From Paracoccus zeaxanthinifaciens ATCC 21588 (GTDB taxonomy: Bacteria; Pseudomonadota; Alphaproteobacteria; Rhodobacterales; Rhodobacteraceae): a stretch of 64,000 nt of DNA. The stretch's first letter is position 1, and each line of letters begins with the position of its first letter. The notes beneath the pieces are model-generated. The model had not been told where the DNA came from. It saw only the letters and a list, made by a program, of their open reading frames with translations, and made no database searches. Positions 20,066 through 29,063 of the stretch are shown here, piece after piece. Made by a program: the position numbers and the translations under genes. The stretch is taken from positions 27,933 through 91,932 of the forward strand of contig NZ_ATUJ01000013.1 of the NCBI RefSeq assembly GCF_000420145.1, in the 5' to 3' direction.

Positions 20066-20097
20066 AAACCCCGCCGGATCGCCGGCGGGGTTTTTCA
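20066..20097 (+). terminator. Intrinsic terminator after the old yellow enzyme gene
   Basis: AAACCCCGCCGG (20066-20077), loop ATCG, perfect complement at 20082-20093, then a T run to 20095. It can also end leftward transcription of the neighbouring small gene less well, since the A stretch is short. Confidence 0.93.
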
Positions 20098-20107
20098 GGT
20101 CCGATCC

Positions 20108-20371
20108 TCAGCCGCCATTGGCGCTGGAGAAGTCCACCGGCCCCGCATTTGGGACCAGGCTGACCGTGATGATGTCGTCGGCATCCAGATGGCGGCGAAC
20201 CAGATCCTTCTGCTGCAGCACGTCGCCCGCGCGGCGCTCGACCGTTTCGTAGGGGGTGGCCGGACGCTCGTCCACCAGCGCGGGGCCGTTGCCGCCCTGA
20301 ACCGTGGCCAGCGCGGGGGCTGCCGACAGGATGACGGTGGCCGCGATGGCGGCGAAATTGCGGATGCTCAT
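20108..20371 (-). CDS. Small exported protein of unknown function
   Basis: 87 residues from the ATG at 20371, which has GGAG seven bases ahead; the longer frame to 20410 would hide the signal peptide. MSIRNFAAIAATVILSAAPA is a typical Sec signal with cleavage expected after ALA near residue 22. The mature part is about 65 residues, hydrophilic, with no cysteine and no motif I recognise (ERRAGDVLQQKDLVRRHL is its most distinctive helix). Probably periplasmic. Transcribed alone, convergent with the old yellow enzyme gene. Confidence 0.7.
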   Translation of the reverse strand: MSIRNFAAIAATVILSAAPALATVQGGNGPALVDERPATPYETVERRAGDVLQQKDLVRRHLDADDIITVSLVPNAGPVDFSSANGG

Positions 20372-20488
20372 GACATTCTCCAGTGTCTTCAATTCATTTG
20401 CGGGCTGCACTACGCGCAGATGAATCCGGACGTTTCACCGCTCTCGCTTCTGTGAAGGGCCGCGACGAACGGGTGATCGGAGGTCACG

Positions 20489-20517
20489 AAAAAGGGGTGG
20501 CCCGACAGGACCACCCC
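20489..20517 (-). terminator. Intrinsic terminator of the glnB-glnA operon
   Basis: Read leftward: GGGGTGG (20517-20511 complement), ten-base loop, CCACCCC, then five T (20493-20489). It lies 29 bases after the glnA stop. Confidence 0.85.
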
Positions 20518-20545
20518 AAGACACTTGCGTATCCGCGAAAACGGA

Positions 20546-21952
20546 TCAGCAGCTGTAATACATCTGGTACTCGACCGGATGCGGCGTGTGTTCGTAGGCG
20601 TAGACCTCTTCCCACTTCAGCGCCATGTAGCCTTCCAGCTGGTCGCGGGTGAACACGTCACCTGCCAGCAGGAAGTCCATGTCCTTCTCCAGCTCTTCCA
20701 GCGCTTCGCGCAGGCTGCCGCAGACGGTCGGGATCTCGGCCAGTTCTTCCGGCGGCAGATCGTACAGATCCTTGTCCGAAGCGGCGCCCGGATCGATCTT
20801 GTTCTTGATGCCGTCCAGACCGGCCATCATCAGTGCCGCGAAGCACAGATACGGGTTGGCCGAGGGATCCGGGAAGCGGGCTTCGACGCGCTTGGCCTTG
20901 GGCGATTCCGTCCACGGAATACGGACGCAGCCCGAACGGTTGCGTGCCGAGTACGCGCGCAGGACGGGGGCCTCGAAGCCCGGGATCAGACGCTTGTAGC
21001 TGTTGGTCGACGGGTTCGTCAGGGCGTTCAGCGCCTTGGCGTGCTTCAGGATGCCGCCGATGAAGTACAGGGCCTCCTGCGACAGGTCGGCATACTTGTC
21101 GCCTGCGAACAGCGGCTTGCCGTCCTTCCAGATCGACATGTTGACGTGCATCCCCGAGCCGTTGTCGCCCTTCATGGGCTTCGGCATGAAGGTCGCCGAC
21201 TTGCCATAGGCATGCGCGACGTTGTGGATGACGTACTTGTACTTCTGCAGGTTGTCGGCCTGCTCGGTCAGCGATCCGAAGATCAGGCCCAGCTCGTGCT
21301 GCGCGCTGGCAACCTCGTGGTGGTGCTTGTCGACCTTCATGCCCATGCGCTTCATGGTCGACAGCATCTCGCCGCGGATGTCCTGGCCGGCGTCGATCGG
21401 GTTGACCGGGAAGTAGCCGCCCTTGTGACCGGCGCGGTGACCCTGGTTGCCCATCTCGTATTCGGTGTCGGTGTTCCACGCGGCGTCAAGCGCGTCGATC
21501 GAGAACGCGACCTTCTGCGGCGTGACCGAGAAGCGGACGTCGTCGAACAGGAAGAACTCGGCCTCGGGGCCGAAATAGGCCGCATCGCCGATGCCCGACG
21601 ACTTCAGATAGGCCTCGGCCTTCAGCGCGGTCCCGCGCGGGTCGCGGCTGTAGGCTTCGCCGGTGTCCGGCTCGACCACGTTGCAGTGCACGCACAGCGT
21701 CTTCTCGGCATAGAACGGGTCCAGGTAGACCGAGCTCACGTCCGGGATCAGCTTCATGTCGGACTGGTCGATCGACTTCCAGCCCGCGATCGAGCTGCCG
21801 TCGAACATGAAGCCTTCCTCGAAGAAGTCGGCGTCGACCAGATCCTTGTCCAGCGTGACGTGCTGCAGCTTGCCCTTGGGATCGGTGAAACGCACGTCGA
21901 CATAGGCGACGTCCTCGTCCTCGATCAGCTTGAGAACATCCTTGATTTCCAT
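20546..21952 (-). CDS. glnA: Glutamine synthetase type I
   Basis: 468 residues, the dodecameric GSI-beta length. Joins glutamate and ammonia with ATP. Visible motifs: [14 protein letters not shown] (substrate loop), [17 protein letters not shown], the ATP-binding [14 protein letters not shown] and [13 protein letters not shown]. The adenylylation tyrosine is conserved in [10 protein letters not shown] near residue 397, so GlnE control is expected. Start at 21952 ([10 protein letters not shown]) after GGAAGAG; the frame upstream to 22135 is only read-through of the intergenic region. Lies 79 bases after glnB and ends at its own terminator. Confidence 0.98.
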   Translation of the reverse strand: MEIKDVLKLIEDEDVAYVDVRFTDPKGKLQHVTLDKDLVDADFFEEGFMFDGSSIAGWKSIDQSDMKLIPDVSSVYLDPFYAEKTLCVHCNVVEPDTGEAYSRDPRGTALKAEAYLKSSGIGDAAYFGPEAEFFLFDDVRFSVTPQKVAFSIDALDAAWNTDTEYEMGNQGHRAGHKGGYFPVNPIDAGQDIRGEMLSTMKRMGMKVDKHHHEVASAQHELGLIFGSLTEQADNLQKYKYVIHNVAHAYGKSATFMPKPMKGDNGSGMHVNMSIWKDGKPLFAGDKYADLSQEALYFIGGILKHAKALNALTNPSTNSYKRLIPGFEAPVLRAYSARNRSGCVRIPWTESPKAKRVEARFPDPSANPYLCFAALMMAGLDGIKNKIDPGAASDKDLYDLPPEELAEIPTVCGSLREALEELEKDMDFLLAGDVFTRDQLEGYMALKWEEVYAYEHTPHPVEYQMYYSC

Positions 21953-22031
21953 CTCTTCCCTTTCTTCGTATGTGCGACCCGGCGGCAGGGCGGCCGGGCG
22001 CGGAAGTCTGTAGTTCGGTTCCTTGCCGCGA

Positions 22032-22421
<390 letters not shown>

Positions 22422-22525
22422 TCACAGGCGTAAATGCAGCAGCGGGTTCTGAACAGTGCGGAAGCGTTCTGCCCGGCGAAACTGCCGAAAATTAGATCAC
22501 GCAGCACAATTAATAGGCATTATCC

Positions 22526-23989
22526 ATGCTGGACGGCACCGAAATCCTCACCTCCGCCCAAATGCGCGCCATCGAATCCGACGCAATGCGCAGTGGCGAT
22601 GTCGGCGGGGACGAATTGATGGAACGCGCGGGTCGGGCGGTCGCGGGTCGGATACGTCTGCGATGGCCGAGGCCCGCCCGCGTCACCGTACTGGCCGGAC
22701 CGGGAAACAACGGCGGCGACGGCTTCGTCGTGGCGCGGCTGCTGCAGATGGCGGGCTGGCGGGTGCGTGTCATGTGCGACGCGCCGAAACCCTCGGCGGC
22801 GCTGCGGCATTGGCAGGCGGTCGGCGCCACCCTGCCCTTCGATCCCGACGCCCTGGACCCCAAGGATCTGCTGGTCGACGCGCTGTTCGGCACCGGGCTG
22901 ACCCGCGCGCCCGAGGGCGTCTTTGCGACCCTGATCCGCAAGGTCCGCGACTTCCCCGATATTGTCGCCATCGACGCGCCAAGCGGGCTGTGCATGGACA
23001 GTGGCCGCGTGCTTGGCGATCACGCCCCCCGCGCTGCGATGACCGTGGCCTTTCATCGACCCAAGCCCGGACATCTGCTGGCCGATGGTCCCGCCCATTG
23101 CGGCGCGCTGTTCGTCGAGGATATCGGCCTTGCCGCGACCGGGCCTTCCTGCGGCCTGCTGCTGCGGGGCCGCAGCGCCCAGACGTCCCGCTGGCTGCGC
23201 AAGGAGGGCGCGGGCGCGGCGCATAAATACGGCCACGGCTCGGCGCTGGTCATCGCGGGGGCGGCGGCGGGCGCGGCGCGGCTGACCGCCCGCGCGGCCC
23301 TGAGGATCGGCGCGGGCCTCGTCACCATCTGCCCCGCGCGCGATGCGATGGCGGATCACGCTGGACCGCCGGATGCCCTGATGCGCAAGCCGCTGGAGGA
23401 TGCCTCCGACCTTCGCGACCTGCTGGACCGGCGCGTCGGCGCCGTGGCGCTCGGGCCGGGTGCGGGCATCGAGAGGGCTGCGGCGCTTCTGCCCGCGCTG
23501 CTGGAATCGGATATCCCCTGCGTGCTGGACGCCGACGCGCTGACCGCCCTGTCCCGCGACGGCGCGCCTGCCCCCCATCCGCGCTGCATCCTCACCCCGC
23601 ATATGGGAGAGTTCGCCCGCCTCTGCCCCGATCTGGCCGAGAGGTTGAAGCAGGCCCCCGAACGCGGCCCCGCATTCTCGAAACTGGATGCCACCCGCCA
23701 GGCGGCCAGGCGTCTGAACGCCACCGTGCTGCTGAAGGGGCCGGACACGGTGATCGCCGCGCCCGATGGCAGGGTCGCGATCCATTCGGACTTCGCGTTG
23801 CCCTGGCTGGCGACGGCGGGCGCGGGCGATGCGCTGGCGGGCATCGTCACCGGTCTGGCCGCGCGCGGCCTGGACCCGTTCGAGGCCGCAAGCCTTGGCG
23901 CGCAGCTGCACGCCGATGCGGCCCGCCATTTCGGCCCCGGCATGATCGCGGACGACATTCCCGAAATGCTGCCCCATGTGATCCGCTGA
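22526..23989 (+). CDS. nnr: Bifunctional NAD(P)HX epimerase/dehydratase
   Basis: 487 residues joining two repair enzymes: an N-terminal YjeF_N epimerase domain (about 1-210; AGPGNNGGDGFVVARLL is its signature) and a C-terminal ribokinase-like ADP-dependent dehydratase (about 220-487; GSALVIAGAAAGAARLTARA and ATAGAGDALAGIVTGL with the catalytic Asp in GAGDALAG). It repairs hydrated NADH and NADPH. Diverges from glnB, a common arrangement in the class. ATG at 22526 chosen; no strong Shine-Dalgarno is visible ahead of it. Confidence 0.95.
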   Translation: MLDGTEILTSAQMRAIESDAMRSGDVGGDELMERAGRAVAGRIRLRWPRPARVTVLAGPGNNGGDGFVVARLLQMAGWRVRVMCDAPKPSAALRHWQAVGATLPFDPDALDPKDLLVDALFGTGLTRAPEGVFATLIRKVRDFPDIVAIDAPSGLCMDSGRVLGDHAPRAAMTVAFHRPKPGHLLADGPAHCGALFVEDIGLAATGPSCGLLLRGRSAQTSRWLRKEGAGAAHKYGHGSALVIAGAAAGAARLTARAALRIGAGLVTICPARDAMADHAGPPDALMRKPLEDASDLRDLLDRRVGAVALGPGAGIERAAALLPALLESDIPCVLDADALTALSRDGAPAPHPRCILTPHMGEFARLCPDLAERLKQAPERGPAFSKLDATRQAARRLNATVLLKGPDTVIAAPDGRVAIHSDFALPWLATAGAGDALAGIVTGLAARGLDPFEAASLGAQLHADAARHFGPGMIADDIPEMLPHVIR

Positions 23990-24041
23990 TGCAGATTACC
24001 CCTCGCGCCCGCCCGAAGGCTTTGCTAAAGCAGCCGCCGGA

Positions 24042-24125
24042 GCGGGTGTGGCGGAACTGGTAGACGCACCAGATTTAGGTTCTGGCGCCTTTGGCGTGGG
24101 GGTTCAAGTCCCTTCACCCGCACCA
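24042..24125 (+). tRNA. tRNA-Leu (anticodon UAG)
   Basis: 84 bases with the CCA encoded. Acceptor arms GCGGGTG (24042-24048) and CACCCGC (24115-24121) pair perfectly; the anticodon stem CCAGA/TCTGG encloses TTTAGGT with TAG; a variable arm (GCGCCTTTGGCGT) and the GTTCAAGTC T-loop are present, as expected for a class II tRNA. The end of the AraC-type gene on the other strand reaches into its 3' end. Confidence 0.97.
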
Positions 24126-25066
24126 TTTTCCCGACGGAACGCGTCGGGCGTCCTGCCCGACCATTTCAGGAATGCCCGATGAAACGCGCTCGGTTCGGCA
24201 TAGCCCAGCCGCGATGCGATCTCGTCCACCGGCAGATGCGGCCCGCGCAGCAGGCCGCGCGCAAGGCCGAAGCGGATATCGTCGCGGATCATCGCAAGGC
24301 TCTGCCCCTCTGACGCCAGCCGACGCCGCAGCGTCGCCGCCGATATCCCGAAGCCATGCGCGATCCCCGCCGCGTCGGGCCAATCGACGGGATCGGCATC
24401 GCGCAGCATCATGCGCAGACGCGCCGACAGGCCCTGATCGTGCTGATACCTGACCAGCAGGTTCGCGGGCGCCTGCTGCAGGAAACCCCGCAACTGGGCC
24501 GAATCCCGGATCACCGGAAGCGCCAGATGCCGCGCATCGAAGGCCAGCACCGTCGCGCCCTGCCCGAACCGGACCGGAGCCCCGAAGAACTGCTGATAGT
24601 CGGCACGGTTCAACGGCGCCTCGCAGGACAAATCCACCTGCGACAGGGGCAGCCTGCGCCCGACCAGCCAGCACATCAGGCCCAGGATGATCAGCCAGTA
24701 GGTCCGCGCGGCAAAGGCGCCGACGGGGCCACGGGCATCCTCCAGCAGGATCCGCGCCTGGCCGTTCGCGATCAGCAGCCGCCCTTGCGGATCGGTCAGC
24801 ATCATCCCCATGAACCGCAGCGCACGACGCAGCGCGCGCCCCAGATCGGGCGCGTCCAGCACGGCATGCGCCATCATCGCGAAGGCCCCCGGCGGCATGG
24901 GGCGCGTGCCCATTCCGAAGAACTCGCAGCCTGTCCGCTGCGCAAGGTCGCGCCAGATCGCGCCGTATTCCGATGCAGTGACGGGCCCGATGCGCGTGGG
25001 CCCGCCCTGCCCCGCCGCCACCAGCGCATCGCGCACGAACCCTTCCGAGATGATGTGCTGATCCAT
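24104..25066 (-). CDS. AraC-family transcriptional regulator
   Basis: 320 residues. The N-terminal 200 resemble the Arabinose-binding-like DUF of OruR/ArgR-type regulators ([31 protein letters not shown]). The C-terminal 100 form the two helix-turn-helices: [18 protein letters not shown] and [20 protein letters not shown], followed by SGRTPDAFR. The last seven codons (GAGEGT plus stop) are antisense to the 3' 22 bases of tRNA-Leu. It diverges from the SDR-thiolase pair across 102 bases holding an inverted repeat, so it probably controls them. Confidence 0.9.
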   Translation of the reverse strand: MDQHIISEGFVRDALVAAGQGGPTRIGPVTASEYGAIWRDLAQRTGCEFFGMGTRPMPPGAFAMMAHAVLDAPDLGRALRRALRFMGMMLTDPQGRLLIANGQARILLEDARGPVGAFAARTYWLIILGLMCWLVGRRLPLSQVDLSCEAPLNRADYQQFFGAPVRFGQGATVLAFDARHLALPVIRDSAQLRGFLQQAPANLLVRYQHDQGLSARLRMMLRDADPVDWPDAAGIAHGFGISAATLRRRLASEGQSLAMIRDDIRFGLARGLLRGPHLPVDEIASRLGYAEPSAFHRAFLKWSGRTPDAFRRENGAGEGT

Positions 25067-25074
25067 GGCCCGTC

Positions 25075-25123
25075 ATTGCAAAACCGATCACCGATCCTGT
25101 CGCGTGATGGCATTGTTTGCAAT
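25075..25123. promoter_or_regulatory. Inverted repeat between the AraC and SDR genes
   Basis: ATTGCAAA at 25075-25082 and its inverted counterpart TTTGCAAT at 25116-25123, 33 bases apart, in the divergent promoter region. The surroundings extend the match to CATTGCAAA / TTTGCAATG. Candidate operator for the adjacent AraC regulator; also one mismatch from TTTGCAAA sites seen upstream of prpE. Confidence 0.45.
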
Positions 25124-25168
25124 GCCCCGAGGGCTAGGATGGCGCGAAGGATCAAGGGGGGGAGAGAC

Positions 25169-25915
25169 ATGGAAATCGAGGGACGGGTCTTTGTCGTCAC
25201 GGGCGCCGCATCGGGTCTGGGGGCGGCCTCGGCGCGGATGCTGGCCCAAGGCGGCGCGAAGGTCGTGCTGGCCGATCTGGCGGAACCGAAGGACGCGCCC
25301 GAAGGCGCGGTTCACGCGGCCTGCGACGTGACCGACGCGACCGCTGCGCAGACGGCCATCGCGCTGGCGACCGACCGCTTCGGCAGGCTGGACGGCCTTG
25401 TGAACTGCGCGGGCATCGCGCCGGGCGAACGGATGCTGGGCCGCGACGGGCCGCATGGACTGGACAGCTTTGCCCGTGCGGTCACGATCAACCTGATCGG
25501 CAGCTTCAACATGGCCCGCCTTGCAGCCGAGGCGATGGCCCGGAACGAGCCCGTCCGGGGCGAGCGTGGCGTGATCGTCAACACGGCCTCGATCGCGGCG
25601 CAGGACGGACAGATCGGACAGGTCGCCTATGCGGCCAGCAAGGCGGGCGTGGCGGGCATGACGCTGCCGATGGCCCGCGACCTTGCGCGGCACGGCATCC
25701 GCGTCATGACCATCGCGCCCGGCATCTTCCGCACCCCGATGCTGGAGGGGCTGCCGCAGGACGTTCAGGACAGCCTGGGCGCGGCGGTGCCCTTCCCCTC
25801 GCGGCTGGGAGAGCCGTCGGAATACGCGGCGCTGTTGCACCACATCATCGCGAACCCCATGCTGAACGGAGAGGTCATCCGCCTCGACGGCGCATTGCGC
25901 ATGGCCCCCAAGTGA
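25169..25915 (+). CDS. Short-chain dehydrogenase, 3-hydroxyacyl-CoA dehydrogenase type II-like
   Basis: 248 residues, classical SDR. NAD-binding TGAASGLG at 11-18, NCAG at 79-82, and the catalytic Ser 141, Tyr 154 and Lys 158 (YAASK). The overall pattern ([33 protein letters not shown]) is that of bacterial homologues of human HSD17B10, which oxidise short 3-hydroxyacyl-CoAs, including branched ones. Start at 25169 behind GGGGGGAGAG. The thiolase gene starts 11 bases after its stop, so the pair could work together in beta-oxidation of short acyl-CoA or isoleucine-derived intermediates. Confidence 0.88.
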   Translation: MEIEGRVFVVTGAASGLGAASARMLAQGGAKVVLADLAEPKDAPEGAVHAACDVTDATAAQTAIALATDRFGRLDGLVNCAGIAPGERMLGRDGPHGLDSFARAVTINLIGSFNMARLAAEAMARNEPVRGERGVIVNTASIAAQDGQIGQVAYAASKAGVAGMTLPMARDLARHGIRVMTIAPGIFRTPMLEGLPQDVQDSLGAAVPFPSRLGEPSEYAALLHHIIANPMLNGEVIRLDGALRMAPK

Positions 25916-25926
25916 AGGAGCGTTTC

Positions 25927-27102
25927 ATGGACCCCATCGTCATCACCGGCGCGATGCGCACCCCGATGGGGGCATTCCAGGGCGATCTTGCCGCGATGGA
26001 TGCCCCGACCCTTGGCGCGGCCGCGATCCGCGCCGCGCTGAACGGCCTGTCGCCCGACATGGTGGACGAGGTGCTGATGGGCTGCGTCCTGCCCGCGGGC
26101 CAGGGTCAGGCACCGGCACGTCAGGCGGCGCTTGGCGCCGGACTGCCGCTGTCGGCGGGCGCGACCACCATCAACAAGATGTGCGGATCGGGCATGAAGG
26201 CCGCGATGCTGGGCCATGACCTGATCGCCGCGGGATCGGCGGGCATCGTCGTCGCCGGCGGGATGGAGAGCATGTCGAACGCCCCCTACCTGCTGCCCAA
26301 GGCGCGGTCGGGGATGCGCATGGGCCATGACCGTGTGCTGGATCACATGTTCCTCGACGGGTTGGAGGACGCCTATGACAAGGGCCGCCTGATGGGCACC
26401 TTCGCCGAGGATTGCGCCGGCGATCACGGTTTCACCCGCGAGGCGCAGGACGACTATGCGCTGACCAGCCTGGCCCGCGCGCAGGACGCCATCGCCAGCG
26501 GTGCCTTCGCCGCCGAGATCGCGCCCGTGACCGTCACGGCACGCAAGGTGCAGACCACCGTCGATACCGACGAGATGCCCGGCAAGGCCCGCCCCGAGAA
26601 GATCCCCCATCTGAAGCCCGCCTTCCGTGACGGTGGCACGGTCACGGCGGCGAACAGCTCGTCGATCTCGGACGGGGCGGCGGCGCTGGTGATGATGCGC
26701 CAGTCGCAGGCCGAGAAGCTGGGCCTGACGCCGATCGCGCGGATCATCGGTCATGCGACCCATGCCGACCGTCCCGGCCTGTTCCCGACGGCCCCCATCG
26801 GCGCGATGCGCAAGCTGCTGGACCGCACGGACACCCGCCTTGGCGATTACGACCTGTTCGAGGTGAACGAGGCATTCGCCGTCGTCGCCATGATCGCGAT
26901 GAAGGAGCTTGGCCTGCCACACGATGCCACGAACATCAACGGCGGGGCCTGCGCGCTTGGGCATCCCATCGGCGCGTCGGGGGCGCGGATCATGGTCACG
27001 CTGCTGAACGCGATGGCGGCGCGGGGCGCGACGCGCGGGGCCGCATCCGTCTGCATCGGCGGGGGCGAGGCGACGGCCATCGCGCTGGAACGGCTGAGCT
27101 AA
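25927..27102 (+). CDS. atoB: Acetyl-CoA C-acetyltransferase (thiolase)
   Basis: 391 residues. Nucleophilic Cys 86 in NKMCGSGMKA; NEAFAVVAM and the C-terminal active-site cysteine block GGACALGHPIGASGARI are intact, giving the full thiolase triad. Biosynthetic and degradative thiolases look alike. Start at the ATG 25927 with AAGGAG ahead; an in-frame GTG 15 bases upstream is less likely. Downstream of the SDR gene and 165 bases before crtE; making acetoacetyl-CoA could serve ketone or branched-chain metabolism or feed an isoprenoid route, but no mevalonate gene is in the window. Confidence 0.93.
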   Translation: MDPIVITGAMRTPMGAFQGDLAAMDAPTLGAAAIRAALNGLSPDMVDEVLMGCVLPAGQGQAPARQAALGAGLPLSAGATTINKMCGSGMKAAMLGHDLIAAGSAGIVVAGGMESMSNAPYLLPKARSGMRMGHDRVLDHMFLDGLEDAYDKGRLMGTFAEDCAGDHGFTREAQDDYALTSLARAQDAIASGAFAAEIAPVTVTARKVQTTVDTDEMPGKARPEKIPHLKPAFRDGGTVTAANSSSISDGAAALVMMRQSQAEKLGLTPIARIIGHATHADRPGLFPTAPIGAMRKLLDRTDTRLGDYDLFEVNEAFAVVAMIAMKELGLPHDATNINGGACALGHPIGASGARIMVTLLNAMAARGATRGAASVCIGGGEATAIALERLS

Positions 27103-27267
27103 TTCATTTGCGCGAATCCGCGTTTTTCGTGCACGATGGGGGAACCGGAAACGGCCACGCCTGTTGTGGTTGCGTCGACCTGTCTTCGGGCCATGCCCGT
27201 GACGCGATGTGGCAGGCGCATGGGGCGTTGCCGATCCGGTCGCATGACTGACGCAACGAAGGCACCG

Positions 27268-28155
27268 ATGACGCCCAAGCAGCAATTCCCCCTACGCGAT
27301 CTGGTCGAGATCAGGCTGGCGCAGATCTCGGGCCAGTTCGGCGTGGTCTCGGCCCCGCTCGGCGCGGCCATGAGCGATGCCGCCCTGTCCCCCGGCAAAC
27401 GCTTTCGCGCCGTGCTGATGCTGATGGTCGCCGAAAGCTCGGGCGGGGTCTGCGATGCGATGGTCGATGCCGCCTGCGCGGTCGAGATGGTCCATGCCGC
27501 ATCGCTGATCTTCGACGACATGCCCTGCATGGACGATGCCAGGACCCGTCGCGGTCAGCCCGCCACCCATGTCGCCCATGGCGAGGGGCGCGCGGTGCTT
27601 GCGGGCATCGCCCTGATCACCGAGGCCATGCGGATTTTGGGCGAGGCGCGCGGCGCGACGCCGGATCAGCGCGCAAGGCTGGTCGCATCCATGTCGCGCG
27701 CGATGGGACCGGTGGGGCTGTGCGCAGGGCAGGATCTGGACCTGCACGCCCCCAAGGACGCCGCCGGGATCGAACGTGAACAGGACCTCAAGACCGGCGT
27801 GCTGTTCGTCGCGGGCCTCGAGATGCTGTCCATTATTAAGGGTCTGGACAAGGCCGAGACCGAGCAGCTCATGGCCTTCGGGCGTCAGCTTGGTCGGGTC
27901 TTCCAGTCCTATGACGACCTGCTGGACGTGATCGGCGACAAGGCCAGCACCGGCAAGGATACGGGGCGCGACACCGCCGCCCCCGGCCCAAAGCGCGGCC
28001 TGATGGCGGTCGGACAGATGGGCGACGTGGCGCAGCATTACCGCGCCAGCCGCGCGCAACTGGACGAGCTGATGCGCACCCGGCTGTTCCGCGGGGGGCA
28101 GATCGCGGACCTGCTGGCCCGCGTGCTGCCGCATGACATCCGCCGCAGCGCCTAG
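27268..28155 (+). CDS. crtE: Geranylgeranyl diphosphate synthase
   Basis: 295-residue trans-prenyltransferase making C20 GGPP for carotenoids. First aspartate-rich motif DDMPCMDD (83-90, four residues between the aspartate pairs, as in bacterial GGPP synthases) and second motif DDLLD (216-220). Start at 27268, with GAAGG six bases ahead; the ATG at 27244 lacks a ribosome-binding site. Convergent with the crtB end of the crt operon, sharing 4 bases (28152-28155) at the stop codons. Length and sequence agree with what I remember of the Paracoccus R1534 enzyme. Confidence 0.96.
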   Translation: MTPKQQFPLRDLVEIRLAQISGQFGVVSAPLGAAMSDAALSPGKRFRAVLMLMVAESSGGVCDAMVDAACAVEMVHAASLIFDDMPCMDDARTRRGQPATHVAHGEGRAVLAGIALITEAMRILGEARGATPDQRARLVASMSRAMGPVGLCAGQDLDLHAPKDAAGIEREQDLKTGVLFVAGLEMLSIIKGLDKAETEQLMAFGRQLGRVFQSYDDLLDVIGDKASTGKDTGRDTAAPGPKRGLMAVGQMGDVAQHYRASRAQLDELMRTRLFRGGQIADLLARVLPHDIRRSA

Positions 28156-29063
28156 GCGCGCGGTCGGGTCCACAGGCCGTCGCGGCTGATTTCACCGCCG
28201 CGCAGGCGCGATGCGGCCGCGTCCAAGCCTCCGCGCGCCAGAAGCCCGATCTTGGCAGCCTTCGACGTGCTGATCCGCTGGCGATAGGCCTCGGGGCCAC
28301 CCTGCCGGATGCGCGTCCCGATTGCGCGATAGATACGCAGCGCGGCGGCGATCGACCACGCGCAGCGCGGCGGCAGATGCGGAAGCCCCTGCCGCGCCGA
28401 GGCATAATAGGGCTCGGCCGCGTCAAGCAGGCGGATGATGACGGAATAGAGCGCGTCCGAAGGCACCGGACCCTCAACCGTCGCCCCCGCCTCGGCCAGC
28501 CAGTCGGCAGGCAGATAGCAGCGCCCGATGGCGGCATCGTCGATCACGTCGCGAGCGATGTTCGTCAGCTGGAACGCAAGGCCCAGATCGCAGGCGCGAT
28601 CCAGCACCGCATCGTCCTGCACGCCCATCACCCGCGCCATCATCACGCCCACGACCCCCGCGACGTGGTAGGAATATTCCAGCACGTCATCCAGGCTGCG
28701 GTATTCGCGATCCGCGACATCCATCGCGAAACCCTCGATCAGGTCCATCGGCCAAAGGTCCGGGAAATCATGCCGCCGGGCGACCTGGCGCAGCGCCGCG
28801 AAGGGCGGCGACATCGGGCCGTCCTCGTGCAGCGCGGCCAGCGTGTCGGCGCGCAGCGCATCCAGCCGCGCCTGTGGGTCGCCGCCCGCCTCGGGGGCAG
28901 AACCCATCACCTGCCCGTCGATCACGTCATCCGCATGCCTGCACCAGGCATAGAGCATGACCGTATCCTCGCGGATGCCGGGCGGCATCAGCTTGGCCGC
29001 CTGCGCGAAGCTTTGCGAACCCTGCGCGATGGCCGCTTCGGAAGTCGCCGTCAGATCGGTCAT
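28152..29063 (-). CDS. crtB: Phytoene synthase
   Basis: 303 residues. Condenses two GGPP to 15-cis-phytoene at the membrane. The two aspartate-rich sites are visible: HADDVIDGQ (about 48-56) and LTNIARDVIDDA (about 166-177). Last gene of the leftward operon: its ATG overlaps the crtI stop by 4 bases (29060-29063). The usual squalene/phytoene synthase fold length is 290-310. No internal anomaly seen. Confidence 0.96.
   Translation of the reverse strand: MTDLTATSEAAIAQGSQSFAQAAKLMPPGIREDTVMLYAWCRHADDVIDGQVMGSAPEAGGDPQARLDALRADTLAALHEDGPMSPPFAALRQVARRHDFPDLWPMDLIEGFAMDVADREYRSLDDVLEYSYHVAGVVGVMMARVMGVQDDAVLDRACDLGLAFQLTNIARDVIDDAAIGRCYLPADWLAEAGATVEGPVPSDALYSVIIRLLDAAEPYYASARQGLPHLPPRCAWSIAAALRIYRAIGTRIRQGGPEAYRQRISTSKAAKIGLLARGGLDAAASRLRGGEISRDGLWTRPRA

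Noticed and set aside
27111..27125. Possible terminator after the thiolase gene (CGCG-AATC-CGCG followed by T run)
   Set aside because: The stem is only 4 bp. It may weaken read-through into crtE but I do not call it a terminator.
25169..28155. A mevalonate pathway segment beside crtE
   Set aside because: Only a thiolase and an SDR are present; no HMG-CoA synthase, HMG-CoA reductase or mevalonate kinase is found. The lyase at 1522-2385 is catabolic and belongs to the leucine operon.
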